Source of the DNA: Luteolibacter algae
GTDB lineage: Bacteria; Verrucomicrobiota; Verrucomicrobiia; Verrucomicrobiales; Akkermansiaceae
DNA: 64,000 nucleotides
NCBI RefSeq assembly: GCF_042683045.1
Contig: NZ_JBHUIT010000003.1
Coordinates: 62,001-126,000, forward strand
Reading direction: 5' to 3'
Shown here: piece by piece, positions 44,640 to 53,903 of the stretch
Layout of the letters: the number at the start of each line of letters is the position of its first letter
Position numbering within the stretch: position 1 is the stretch's first letter
Translations under genes and position numbers: made by a program
Notes under the pieces: model-generated
What the model saw: the letters and a program-made list of their open reading frames with translations, nothing else
Databases searched by the model: none
Told to the model about the DNA's origin: nothing

Positions 44640-45500
44640 TTATTTTACCGACTTCCCAGCAGCAGGTGAAGCTTCATTTTCGGCCGAATTTGAAACTTTT
44701 CTCTCGAATCTTTCGATCCGTAAACATTTTCCAGACTCGGTATCTGCGTCAATTATCACGCCGCAGAGCTTTACATCGCCTTTAGCCACTGGAAATCGCG
44801 TAGGCATTCCAGACTTGAAACGCCATACCACGGATTCCACGCACCGTCCCAGAATCGATTCCTCCGGCCCGCACATCCCGGCATCGGTAAGGAATCCTGT
44901 CCCGCCGGGGAAAATCGTTTCATCGGCTGTCTGAACATGTGTGTGGGTTCCCACCACCAAAGAGGCTTTCCCATCCAACATCCGGCCCATCGCAATTTTC
45001 TCGGAAGTGGTCTCCGCATGGAAATCCAGCACAATGACTTTGACATTAAGCGAGCGCAATCGCTCCACTTCTGCTTCCACAGCGAGAAATGGGTTTTCCA
45101 ATGGCGGCTGGATGAAGCTCCTTCCCTGTGCCTGCACGACTGCGACTTTCCCTTTCGCGGTAGTCAGCACAACACTTCCATTCCCCGGAGTTCCTTGCGG
45201 GTAATTTATCGGACGAAGCAACCGCGGCTCTGTAGGAAAATAATCGACGATTTCCTGCTGATCCCAGACGTGATCTCCGGTCGTAATAACCGCCGCACCC
45301 GCCCGTAACAGATCAATCGATATACGTGGCGTTATCCCCCTACCGCCCGCGGAGTTTTCCCCGTTTACGATAATGAAGTCCAGAGCGTGTTCCTCTTTAA
45401 TTTTTGATAATTCCCCGATGACTGCCTTTCTCCCAGGCTCTCCGACAATGTCACCAAGAAAAAGAATACGTATGGATTCTGCGCTGTTTTCTGAACTCAT
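44640..45500 (-). CDS. ymdB: YmdB-family metallophosphoesterase
   Basis: A 286-aa calcineurin-like enzyme of the YmdB/TIGR00282 group; B. subtilis YmdB hydrolyses 2',3'-cyclic nucleotides. Metal-binding motifs in order: RILFLGDIVGEPGRKAVIGE, FIIVNGENSAGGRGITPRIS, ITTGDHVWDQQEIVDY, VLDFHAETTSEKIAMGRML and VVGTHTHVQTADETIFPGGT. The C-terminal ~30 residues are variable. It lies downstream of the TPR/HEAT gene on the same strand. Confidence 0.92.
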   Translation of the reverse strand: MSSENSAESIRILFLGDIVGEPGRKAVIGELSKIKEEHALDFIIVNGENSAGGRGITPRISIDLLRAGAAVITTGDHVWDQQEIVDYFPTEPRLLRPINYPQGTPGNGSVVLTTAKGKVAVVQAQGRSFIQPPLENPFLAVEAEVERLRSLNVKVIVLDFHAETTSEKIAMGRMLDGKASLVVGTHTHVQTADETIFPGGTGFLTDAGMCGPEESILGRCVESVVWRFKSGMPTRFPVAKGDVKLCGVIIDADTESGKCLRIERFERKVSNSAENEASPAAGKSVK

Positions 45501-45572
45501 CTGAGGTGAAATGTCCGTTATTTCGCAATCCAGACAATCACAAACTCCTAAGTTGCCAATTCCTCCGACTGA

Positions 45573-48233
45573 TTATTGCGGCAATGGATCGAATTTGAAG
45601 CGTTCGTTCTGGCGCCGTATCATGGGGTCCAGTGGCTGAAACTTTACCGCCTTATCTGACCAGGCGATGGCAGAAGATCGGTCACCTTGAGCGAATTTTA
45701 TCTCCGCCATGGTATCCAGATACGCAGGTTGCTCGGGGGATCGATCAATGGCTACCTGCAGGAGTTTCTGAGCAGCATCCAGCTGTAACCCAGCTCTCGA
45801 AGCATACCACGCCGCCGTATTCCTGGTATTATCCGAAGCTGGATATTTCTCCGCTACTTCGGAAATTTTTTGCCAGGATTTTTCAAACCAGACTTTATGT
45901 TCCTCCAATAGACCCGCCTCACGCACCAACGGGAAAAAGTCATCCGCCAGCACGCCATCTGTCATAAAGTTCGCGTGGATTTGATTCAACAGTGCGAGCG
46001 CTCCTTTTTTATCCTGCGGTAGAATCGCCAGAGCTTTGGCCAAGTCCGCGTTTAGCCGGGCCTTGGAAAAGGAAAGGAGTGAGCCTTCCACATATTCCTG
46101 CGCCGCGTAAACCTGCACCAAGGCTTCGTAGCATGAAGCGGCAATTCGCCAATCTTTACCCTGAAACATCGCGGAGGCATAACCGTCCAAAGTGTTGACG
46201 AAATCTCCGTCATGGACATCCGCCTGAATGACTGCTTTCCGGGACCACTCGGCAGCGCGGACATGATCCCCGCCATAGGAATAGTAGGCCGCGATTCTGG
46301 TGTAGCTGGCGGAATACCCCAGAGCTAGCTTTTCAGCCCATTGATCATGGATTTTCGCTTCCTTTTCCATCCCCGCTCGCCGCAAGTTCACAGCCAGGTA
46401 TGCGTGGATTTCCGGTGAGCGGCTAATCCGTTTTGACTCATTTTTTCTGAGAATCTCCGCCGCGTCCTGCCACCGGCCGGCCGCACTAAGGTATTTGTCG
46501 ATGGAGCCCCACATGGAGCTCGATTTTTCCTCGGGGCTCAATCTGTCCCAAGCCTTCAGGGCATTTTCCACGTCACCTTGGTCGACGCATAGGATTCTGA
46601 TCGCCTGGATGTATTCTCTTCTACTGACATCATCGAGCGTCTCCAAAAAGTTCCAAGCTTTTCCCAGCCACTCTTCTCTCAATCCTCCCGGACTGTTGCT
46701 GATCTGGAAAAGTGCCATCGCTACGTTCAATAAATCCTTTCCTGTTAGATCCGGCTCAATCGCTGCCAACATCCCCAGCCACTTTTCTGTAATCTCTTCC
46801 TCTCCACATGCCACGATCAGGATCTCCTCCCAACGGGCCTTATCCTCCCCCGCCCACTCCGCAGCAGCTCTTGCGGCAAATTCCGGGGCACCGCTTTTCG
46901 GATCGAACAGGTTACGCAAGAAATCAAGAAAGTGATTTTGATTGTCTTGGGCATACTTGCTCAGCCTTTTGCCATACGATTTTGAAAGCCCTTCATGCAG
47001 TCCCCTCCGCTCCAGAAAACCTGCCAGCAGCAAAAGCTCGTCTTCAGCTGACAAACTGAGTTCGTGGCGATCCTCATCGCCTGTCAGAAGCTCGAATCGT
47101 TTTGCTACCCATCCCTCGAAATCAGGCATCTCCGGATCAAGCCCCAGAGCTTCCAGTGCCTCTGGAATCCTTTCCTGCGAAAGAAAGTAGGCAAAGGCCG
47201 TGCTGGGACTATCCTTTGCCTCTATTCTTTCAAGCGCCGGTAAAATCCCCAACGAGGCCAACGCGGATATTCCGTGGGCTTTTTCCTCGATATTTCCGGA
47301 TTCCAACATTGCCTCAAGTGGCGTCAGATCCGATTTCCTAACCGTCTTTCCTTTCCAACGCTTCAGAGCAACAGCCGTATAAGCTTCGGGAGCCTGCTGG
47401 CGATCATCACCCAGACCGTTTTGCTCAAGCCATAGCACAGGATCGCCCGACAACACTCTCATCGCCGCTAACAACTGCACCTGATCCGTCGCCTTTGCAT
47501 AAGCGATGATCTCCTCAAGATCCCCTTTCGCCTGAAGCAATATACTCTTCCACACTTCCGTCGGAACGTTCTCGGGCGGATCGAGATTCTCCAGTTGCTC
47601 ATCCAACAATCCGGAATTTCGGTAAACACATGCCAGTGCCATCAAATCATTGTGGTTTCCGGCAGAAATCCTCAGTAGCTCGATCGCGGAATTGGCATCG
47701 CCATCAATCAAAGACTCCCGCGCACCGGAAATTGCCACACCGAGTATGCTGGAGGCCAAAGACATTTTCAGCTCCGGACGTTCCATGCTATAGAGCTTGA
47801 GAACCTGGAAAAAAGCGCCTTTGCGTTTGAGAAGACTGAGGTAGTTCGATTTCTGGTTCTGGGATGCCTCCCGGTATTTCTGTATCAGTTGAAGAATGTC
47901 ATCCGGAGTCTCCGGCGTGATCTTTAGCTCCACCTTTTCCAATATATCGGTTGCTCTGAGCGAAATTTCCGGATCATCCGAATTCGCAGCGTCCCGCAGT
48001 GCCGGGATTGCCAAGCTACCTATTTTCCACAATTCCCTGGTGGCTTCCTCTCTCTTTTGGAACGAATCATCCGAAAGGCCCGCAATTAGTGTAGCAATAT
48101 CAGCTCCCTGTCCGTCAGAGCCGGGGAGTTGGGTCGTTTTATCTGGGTTTCCGGCCCCAGAAGCAGTTTCCGCGTGCATCTGTGGCAGCATTGCCGCCGC
48201 AAAAAAGAAAAATACCAAAGCAGGACACCTCAT
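45573..48233 (-). CDS. Large secreted TPR/HEAT-repeat protein
   Basis: About 886 aa. The start at 48233 gives a signal peptide (MRCPALVFFFFAAAMLPQMH). A HEAT-like segment follows near the N-terminus (FQKREEATRELWKIGSLAIP). The long middle is all-helical, and the C-terminal third has clear TPR character, with SASYTRIAAYYSYGGDHVRA and DAAQKLLQVAIDRSPEQPAY. No catalytic motif is visible. Such proteins act as periplasmic scaffolds for multi-protein assemblies; the partner is unknown. It is divergent from the DUF4038 glycoside hydrolase gene. Confidence 0.8.
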   Translation of the reverse strand: MRCPALVFFFFAAAMLPQMHAETASGAGNPDKTTQLPGSDGQGADIATLIAGLSDDSFQKREEATRELWKIGSLAIPALRDAANSDDPEISLRATDILEKVELKITPETPDDILQLIQKYREASQNQKSNYLSLLKRKGAFFQVLKLYSMERPELKMSLASSILGVAISGARESLIDGDANSAIELLRISAGNHNDLMALACVYRNSGLLDEQLENLDPPENVPTEVWKSILLQAKGDLEEIIAYAKATDQVQLLAAMRVLSGDPVLWLEQNGLGDDRQQAPEAYTAVALKRWKGKTVRKSDLTPLEAMLESGNIEEKAHGISALASLGILPALERIEAKDSPSTAFAYFLSQERIPEALEALGLDPEMPDFEGWVAKRFELLTGDEDRHELSLSAEDELLLLAGFLERRGLHEGLSKSYGKRLSKYAQDNQNHFLDFLRNLFDPKSGAPEFAARAAAEWAGEDKARWEEILIVACGEEEITEKWLGMLAAIEPDLTGKDLLNVAMALFQISNSPGGLREEWLGKAWNFLETLDDVSRREYIQAIRILCVDQGDVENALKAWDRLSPEEKSSSMWGSIDKYLSAAGRWQDAAEILRKNESKRISRSPEIHAYLAVNLRRAGMEKEAKIHDQWAEKLALGYSASYTRIAAYYSYGGDHVRAAEWSRKAVIQADVHDGDFVNTLDGYASAMFQGKDWRIAASCYEALVQVYAAQEYVEGSLLSFSKARLNADLAKALAILPQDKKGALALLNQIHANFMTDGVLADDFFPLVREAGLLEEHKVWFEKSWQKISEVAEKYPASDNTRNTAAWYASRAGLQLDAAQKLLQVAIDRSPEQPAYLDTMAEIKFAQGDRSSAIAWSDKAVKFQPLDPMIRRQNERFKFDPLPQ

Positions 48234-48705
48234 GAGTCTGGAAACGTGAAGCATCCCCAGATTTATTCAAGGCATCTGTCCGGGAAAAGAAGTAACCGCT
48301 GTGCCGTCCTTGGGGCTGTGAGCCACGTTCCGGAGACTCAACAGGTGGGATCGTCCAAAGGGTTGCATGTCTTCCTGAGAAGGCATGACAGTCGCCAATC
48401 GGATAGTGATCCCTAATATTAACATCGGTCCGGGCCAGCTTCCAAAATGGTCGAACACAGCAGTAGACGGCGAATCTAGTCACGCTTGTGATCATGGCAA
48501 ACCAGAATTTTAAAAGCCGACGTTTTTTTTCCGCTCTGTCACCCCACAGCGTGGGACCCAACGATTCCCGGAAAAATCAAACCAGGCTGCGCCTACAAAT
48601 CGCGGAAGATTGTTTACTATTTATTAATAAGCCCTGTAGCTTCGGAGTCACTTAAATGCGAAATTCATCATTTTTCGCACATACTCTCCAGACGAAATAA
48701 AACCC
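48234..48705. other. Intergenic region between divergent genes
   Basis: About 470 bases with no supported gene. A 140-codon open frame on the minus strand (up to 48561) overlaps the TPR gene start, lacks any family features and looks spurious. The part nearest the DUF4038 gene (48600-48660) is AT-rich and is the likely promoter region. No clear hairpin or operator was seen. Confidence 0.6.
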
Positions 48706-50391
48706 ATGAGCTACAAAAAACACCTAGAACGGAAAATTATTGCCGGATTTCTCCTTATCTCAGCCCTGTTCCAGTCAGCCCAAGCGGAGATCAAGCTATG
48801 GACGGAGCCAGAGAAACAGACTTCGATGGAAATCTCACAATGGCAGGTGAATGATCTCGTTTATCATTTGGATGAGAACATTGATTCTCCTTTCGCCAAA
48901 AAGGTATTTGCGATCGTAACAGCTGAGAATGACCAGAAAGAATCTCAAAAAATCCCCCTCTTCTACAATAGCGGCAACGAATGGTTGTTCCGTTACTCAA
49001 GCTCGACGGTGGGGAAAAAAAGCTTCGTTCTTGAGTCCGAGATTCCTGGATTGGACGGAGTAAAAGGCGAATTCATCGTCACTAGGAACACCTCTCCCAA
49101 GCGCCGCGGCGGCATAGTTCTCAACAAAGCCCACCCCCAGCATTTCTTCTACGAGGATGGCTCCCACTATTTCAATCTCGCTTTCGAATGCGACTGGCTA
49201 TTCGCGCTCGATTATGGAACTCCCGACCTCCCGAAAACAAGGCATCTACTCGATCAAATTGAGAAAAATGGATTCAATCAAATCGTCATGAACGTCTATT
49301 CCTATGATGTCTCATGGCCTAAGGATCCACTCCTCAAAAAACACCCGGAGCATGAATATGGCGGGCGTGAAGATATTTTTCCCTTTCTCGGTTCGAATTC
49401 GAATCCTGACTATAGCTCGCTTAATATCGCTTTTTTCAAGCATTTCGACAAAGTCATCTCAGAAATGGATGATCGGGCGCTTGCCTGCCACCTGATGATC
49501 TATGTCTGGAACAAACTGGTCGCATGGCCGGAGATGGAATCCGAGGCAGATAATATGTATTACGATTATGTGGTGAAGCGTTATCAGGCCTTTCCGAATA
49601 TGATCTGGGATGTCTCCAAGGAAGCACTTCACAGAACCCGGGCTACCAAAGAGTATATCTCTGAGAGGATTGAGCGGACCAGAGAACTTGATTCGTATGG
49701 CCGGTTGATTTCCGTTCACGATTACGGGTTTTGCCGCAATCATCCCGAGGAGGTCGATTTCATTTCCATGCAAAACTGGAAACACACACTTTATCAGCAC
49801 ATGCTGGAGGCAAGGAAGGATTTTCCCGGGAAGCCGATTTTCAATATTGAGCACGGAGGCTATGAGGAATCGCCATACGTTGTTTTTCCGGGTGCCTATG
49901 CGGACGCGGAAGCTTGTCTCCGCAGAAACTATCTCTGCCTGTTCGCCGGAGGATATACGACTTACTATTGGCAGGGCGCATCCTGGAATGTCCTAATTCA
50001 CAATCCGTTTGAACAGCCTGCGGAATTTATCAAACCCCACTTCGACTATTTTTCCCACATGCGGAAATTATTCGACACCGTTCATTTCGAAAATTGTGTC
50101 CCTCTCTCAAATCAGAACTCCAGCGGCTACAATCTGACGAACAGAAAAGACGGAATCATCCTCATGTATACTCCAAAGGAAAACCATTACATTGGAGTGG
50201 ATGGACAATTACGGTCGGAGTTCGACTACTCGAACGCCACCCAGCAATGGTTCAATACCCTGACGGGTGAATACAGCAAAGAGACAAAGTATATCGAAAA
50301 AGATCTCGGATTCTGGGACTGGCGTCCATGGCGTGGAGAGGCGGATGCCATTCTGATTATCCGGAATCTGAAACCGCTTCCCCGCAAATAA
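48706..50391 (+). CDS. Secreted DUF5060/DUF4038 glycoside hydrolase-like protein
   Basis: A 561-aa exported protein. The signal peptide (MSYKKHLERKIIAGFLLISA, ending near AQA) is followed by an Ig-like N-terminal domain of the DUF5060 type (about 30-130) and a DUF4038-type TIM barrel (about 140-450): HPQHFFYEDGSHYFNLAFEC, NGFNQIVMNVYSYDVSWP, NMIWDVSKEALHRT with a candidate acid/base Glu, and PIFNIEHGGYEESPYV with a candidate nucleophile Glu. DUF4038 relatives include apiosidase-type GH140 enzymes of pectin breakdown. A C-terminal beta domain ends in WFNTLTGEYSKE. The substrate is unknown. Confidence 0.85.
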   Translation: MSYKKHLERKIIAGFLLISALFQSAQAEIKLWTEPEKQTSMEISQWQVNDLVYHLDENIDSPFAKKVFAIVTAENDQKESQKIPLFYNSGNEWLFRYSSSTVGKKSFVLESEIPGLDGVKGEFIVTRNTSPKRRGGIVLNKAHPQHFFYEDGSHYFNLAFECDWLFALDYGTPDLPKTRHLLDQIEKNGFNQIVMNVYSYDVSWPKDPLLKKHPEHEYGGREDIFPFLGSNSNPDYSSLNIAFFKHFDKVISEMDDRALACHLMIYVWNKLVAWPEMESEADNMYYDYVVKRYQAFPNMIWDVSKEALHRTRATKEYISERIERTRELDSYGRLISVHDYGFCRNHPEEVDFISMQNWKHTLYQHMLEARKDFPGKPIFNIEHGGYEESPYVVFPGAYADAEACLRRNYLCLFAGGYTTYYWQGASWNVLIHNPFEQPAEFIKPHFDYFSHMRKLFDTVHFENCVPLSNQNSSGYNLTNRKDGIILMYTPKENHYIGVDGQLRSEFDYSNATQQWFNTLTGEYSKETKYIEKDLGFWDWRPWRGEADAILIIRNLKPLPRK

Positions 50392-50466
50392 TCCACGGGA
50401 CCCGACGACTCAAAAAAAACTTCCGCAGCACCTGTTGTGGATTTCCTTTTTTGAGTCGATCCGGAA

Positions 50467-51852
50467 TCAGACAGTTTTCGATGAAAGAATACGTTTCAGC
50501 TCCATTTGCTCCACTCCGAGCAAGATGGAAGCTTCTTTGAAATCGCCTCCGGAACGATCAAGAAGTCTGCCTGCCACTTGTTTGGTGATCCACTCGACCA
50601 ATGGCGCATCAGACGGCGCGGAATTGATGATCTGATCCAGCCCATGGGCCAAGGCAGAGGTTTTGCCTGGCGCGGACGAAAGCGGAATATCTGCGGGAAG
50701 TAGGATTTGCGACGAAGCCAAGGCACACGCACGGGCAATGGTGTTTTCCAATTCGCGGACATTTCCCGGCCAATGGTGGCTGGCCAGCGATGCCGTGGCC
50801 TCGGCCGAAATACGGATTCTCGCCATACCATTCTTGCGGGTAATTCTTTGGAGAAAATATTCCGCTAGCAAAGGGATATCCTCAGGACGTTCCCTTAGTG
50901 GCGGGATACGCAGCTCCACAACATTCAGGCGGTAGAAAAGATCTTCGCGAAACCGGCCGGCGGAAACTTCCGCAGCCAGGTTCTTGTGAGTGGCTGCTAC
51001 AATGCGAACATCGGTTTTAATCGTATCATTGGAGCCAACCCTGGAGAATGTGCCATCTTGGAGGACTCTCAGAAGTTTTACTTGGATGGAAAGTGGCATA
51101 TCTCCGATTTCATCGAGAAATAGCGTGCCACCGTCCGCCTGCTCAAAACGACCGGAACGCTTGGCAATTGCTCCAGTGAAAGAGCCTTTTTCGTGTCCGA
51201 AGAGCTCACTTTCCAAAAGATTCTCGGGAATCGCGCCGCAGTTTATGGTGATCATCTCCTGCTGCCTGCGCGGGCTGTATTCATGCACCGCTTTGGCAAC
51301 CAGCTCTTTTCCCGTCCCACTTTCTCCGGAAATAAGAACGGGCGCGTCCGATCTGGCCACGCGTCCCACCAGCTTGAAAACATCCTGAAGAGCCCGGGAA
51401 ACTCCGATGATTTTCACGCGCCCATCGCCACTTGGCATTTCCGGCAATGGCTCCACCGCGCCACGGCGATCTTCCACCGTTTGCAAGGCGGACTCCACCA
51501 CCGGACGCAACTCGAAAGAGAGCGATTCCTTGCGAAGGACATCGTGGGCACCCTTTTGTGTGGCTTCAATTATTTGCCCGGTGGTCGGAAAGCCGGTCGT
51601 AAGTATCACAAGCGTATCCGGGCTCTGGGTGCGGATACGGCTAAGCAGATCCAAGCCATCGAATGGCTGCAACAGCACAGCGGAGACGACTACGTTTACC
51701 GGAGTTTTCTCAATCACTTTGATTGCTTTGCCGGCATCATCGCAGCGTAAGATGCGTAATCCTTTGGCAGCCAAATGTTTCGTGGCCCAGTCGAGAAAGT
51801 CCAAATCTGGATCGACAAGTAATAAAGTTTCTTCTGGAAGAGATTCTGACAT
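50467..51852 (-). CDS. NtrC-family sigma-54 activator with a receiver lacking the phosphoacceptor Asp
   Basis: A 461-aa regulator from the ATG at 51852 (MSESLPEETL). Receiver-like domain 8-125: the acidic pair is present (VDPD, 13-16), as are Thr85 and Lys108, but the phosphoacceptor position reads VVSAVLLQPFDGL with Ala58 in place of Asp. The AAA+ domain is complete: Walker A GESGTGKE (176-183), sigma-54 contact loop GSFTGA (223-228), Walker B LFLDEIGD (244-251), FREDLFYRLNVVELRIPPLR. The C-terminus is a Fis-type helix region (DFKEASILLGVEQMELKRIL). It should activate RpoN promoters but probably not by phosphorylation. No sensor kinase is adjacent; it follows the pseudo-HtrA gene by 80 bases. 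Confidence 0.93.
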   Translation of the reverse strand: MSESLPEETLLLVDPDLDFLDWATKHLAAKGLRILRCDDAGKAIKVIEKTPVNVVVSAVLLQPFDGLDLLSRIRTQSPDTLVILTTGFPTTGQIIEATQKGAHDVLRKESLSFELRPVVESALQTVEDRRGAVEPLPEMPSGDGRVKIIGVSRALQDVFKLVGRVARSDAPVLISGESGTGKELVAKAVHEYSPRRQQEMITINCGAIPENLLESELFGHEKGSFTGAIAKRSGRFEQADGGTLFLDEIGDMPLSIQVKLLRVLQDGTFSRVGSNDTIKTDVRIVAATHKNLAAEVSAGRFREDLFYRLNVVELRIPPLRERPEDIPLLAEYFLQRITRKNGMARIRISAEATASLASHHWPGNVRELENTIARACALASSQILLPADIPLSSAPGKTSALAHGLDQIINSAPSDAPLVEWITKQVAGRLLDRSGGDFKEASILLGVEQMELKRILSSKTV

Positions 51853-51932
51853 CAGGCGCTGGAAAGGTTGAAAATACGCAGCCCGTTGGCAAGCCACAAC
51901 ATACCGCAAATATTACATCCTTTCCGTGAGGA

Positions 51933-52967
51933 TCATTCGGCAGCCTGTGCTATCATCCCTTTTGCGAGTTTCCGCACTTCTTCCACGGGGATCGCGAAAG
52001 TCTCCGCACGATTGGCACGTGCGATATTCATTCCAACCATACGGCCGTCCAAATCGATCACCGGGCCACCCATCGTGTGACTGTTGGCTAGAATGTCGTG
52101 CTGAATGATACGGGGGAAACCACTGCGACGCTTGGAATAATCGCCACTCATCTGGTCATTTCGTGTCACTTCCGCAAAAAGCTCCCCGCGGGCCGCGAGC
52201 CTCACCGAGAGTTCCAAAGTCTCCTCACCTCGTTTCAGCGCGACTTTGATCTTCTCACCTGCCTTTTTATCCTCAAGGGCCGCGGTTAGATCCTCAACCT
52301 CCATCACGGGAATCCCACCTACTGCCAGCACCACATCCCCGGCTTTCACGCCAGCATCTTCTGCGCCGCTTCCTTCTGTCACTTCCTTGACTTCCACTTC
52401 TTCGCCTTCCTCCTCCAGCTGCACCCCGAGGACCGCGCCTCCTTCGGGAAGAATTTCTCTGGGCCTCGCGCTGATGATACCGGCCAGCACACGACGCTTC
52501 GTGCGGCTGGTAGCACCATTGACAACGACCCAGGTCCCCTGCGGGATTTCACCTGTGGATGCGTATTCCACAGGAACCAGGCCCTTGCCATCGACTTTCA
52601 GCAAAGCAACATCCCAGCGTGGATCCACCATCACCAGCTTCACGCTTTTGAAATATTCCCGATCCACCCTCGCATCCAGATCGTTGATTTCCTGAACCTC
52701 GCTCGCTTTGGTCAAAATGTATCCATCCGGCGAAACGACAACGCCATAAGCGATTTCCTCACGTCCATTATAAATCACCGCGCTGGACTTCTGGATAACC
52801 TCCCTTTGTTCCTCGAAAGCGGATGTAACCCCCTCCCCGGAAATCCGATAGGTCGATTCCAAACTTTGTTGGGCGTCCAAGCTTCCGCAGACCAAAGCCT
52901 GAGACAAAATGACAATTCCTAATCTAGCGCTCGCCGAGTTCAAAATTGATGGTTCCTTCTTTTCCAT
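51933..52967 (-). CDS. Degenerate HtrA-like protein with a PDZ domain inside the protease fold
   Basis: A 344-aa exported homologue of trypsin-like HtrA proteases (signal-like segment SARLGIVILSQALVCGSLDA). The catalytic His position reads YILTKASEVQE (Ser89 replaces His), the Asp remains (DPRWDVALLKV, Asp119) and the Ser loop reads NSHTMGGPVIDL (Met299 in place of Ser). A PDZ domain (about 178-262, with AGVKAGDVVLAVGGIPVMEV) lies before the Ser segment instead of after it. So it should be a binding rather than cleaving protein. Its start overlaps the active htrA gene by 44 bases; a TTG eight codons in is an alternative. It is followed by the sigma-54 activator. Confidence 0.88.
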   Translation of the reverse strand: MEKKEPSILNSASARLGIVILSQALVCGSLDAQQSLESTYRISGEGVTSAFEEQREVIQKSSAVIYNGREEIAYGVVVSPDGYILTKASEVQEINDLDARVDREYFKSVKLVMVDPRWDVALLKVDGKGLVPVEYASTGEIPQGTWVVVNGATSRTKRRVLAGIISARPREILPEGGAVLGVQLEEEGEEVEVKEVTEGSGAEDAGVKAGDVVLAVGGIPVMEVEDLTAALEDKKAGEKIKVALKRGEETLELSVRLAARGELFAEVTRNDQMSGDYSKRRSGFPRIIQHDILANSHTMGGPVIDLDGRMVGMNIARANRAETFAIPVEEVRKLAKGMIAQAAE

Positions 52968-53901
52968 TCCGTGTGAAATCTATTACCAAGGCATCGCCGG
53001 CAGCAAGCTCCGCCAAGATCCGCTTCAGATCATCGCGGGTTTCCAGAGCTTCTCCGTTAAGCGTCCGCAATAGGTCACCTTCCTGAATGCCTGCCGCCTC
53101 TGCAGGACTGCTCTTACCGACTTTGGTAACCTCGAGCCCACCCTGAACGTCTTTGGTAGCCACTCCGAGAAACCCTTTTCCTTTCTCCGGCTTCGTCGCG
53201 AACGGCCCCTCGCCAATAAACTCGGAAGCAAGCATTCTATCCCAGCCTTCGATGAAAATCTTCACGGGAACATGCATATTCATCGCCAACGCGGCTCCCA
53301 CCCGTGAGTGAATTCCAATCAAGCGACCCTCCAGATCGAATAAAGGCCCGCCGGAATCACCACCGATCAAGGTCCCATCTGTCTGATAAGTCGATTGTGC
53401 GACACGCACCAACCGCGAGAGACGTGCTACCGCCCCCCGGCTTTCATCAAATCCTCCCGCGTAACCCAGTGAAAACACCCAGTCGCCGAGTTTCGTGCCA
53501 TCCGTCCGGTCAATTTCAACAAACGGGAAGGGCCCCTCGGAAATGATTTGAACCAAAGCTGCGTCTTTATCAGCCATAAGTCCCAGCGTCTTCCCTTTGA
53601 GCTTCTTGCCATCCGGCATGATCACTGTGACTTTTTTCCCGACTCCGGTGGACACGTGAGCGGCAGTCATGACCAGCCCATCTGCGGACACGATTACACC
53701 ACTCCCTGTGCCTTCGCCAAGATCGATGCAAACCGTTGCCGCACTCGTTTGGGGTAAAGCAGCCTTCAAGGCCTTTTCGATCATTAGCAGATCTTCCCTG
53801 GACTGCGGCGCCTTTTTGTCATTCACCGGTAAAGCATTTGCCCCAAAGGAGGAAAACACCGCACAGAGGAAACAGGCAAGTGATGTGACCGTCTGAGCCA
53901 T
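52924..53901 (-). CDS. HtrA/Deg-type trypsin-like serine protease with PDZ domain
   Basis: A 325-aa exported protease. The signal peptide (MAQTVTSLACFLCAVFSSFG, then ANA) is followed by an intact triad: VMTAAHVSTG (His82), MADKDAALVQI (Asp113) and LIGGDSGGPLFDLEG (Ser183). One C-terminal PDZ domain spans about 235-320 (AAGIQEGDLLRTLNGEALET). Such enzymes degrade misfolded envelope proteins. Two bases separate it from the gloA stop, and it overlaps the degenerate homologue downstream, so gloA, this gene and the pseudo-HtrA form a coupled unit. Confidence 0.92.
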   Translation of the reverse strand: MAQTVTSLACFLCAVFSSFGANALPVNDKKAPQSREDLLMIEKALKAALPQTSAATVCIDLGEGTGSGVIVSADGLVMTAAHVSTGVGKKVTVIMPDGKKLKGKTLGLMADKDAALVQIISEGPFPFVEIDRTDGTKLGDWVFSLGYAGGFDESRGAVARLSRLVRVAQSTYQTDGTLIGGDSGGPLFDLEGRLIGIHSRVGAALAMNMHVPVKIFIEGWDRMLASEFIGEGPFATKPEKGKGFLGVATKDVQGGLEVTKVGKSSPAEAAGIQEGDLLRTLNGEALETRDDLKRILAELAAGDALVIDFTRNGKEGTINFELGER

Positions 53902-53903
53902 GA

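Noticed and set aside
48139..48561. 140-codon open frame between the TPR gene and the DUF4038 gene
   Set aside because: It overlaps the start of the TPR gene on the same strand, has an atypical composition (many Cys, Trp, Arg) and no recognisable domain.
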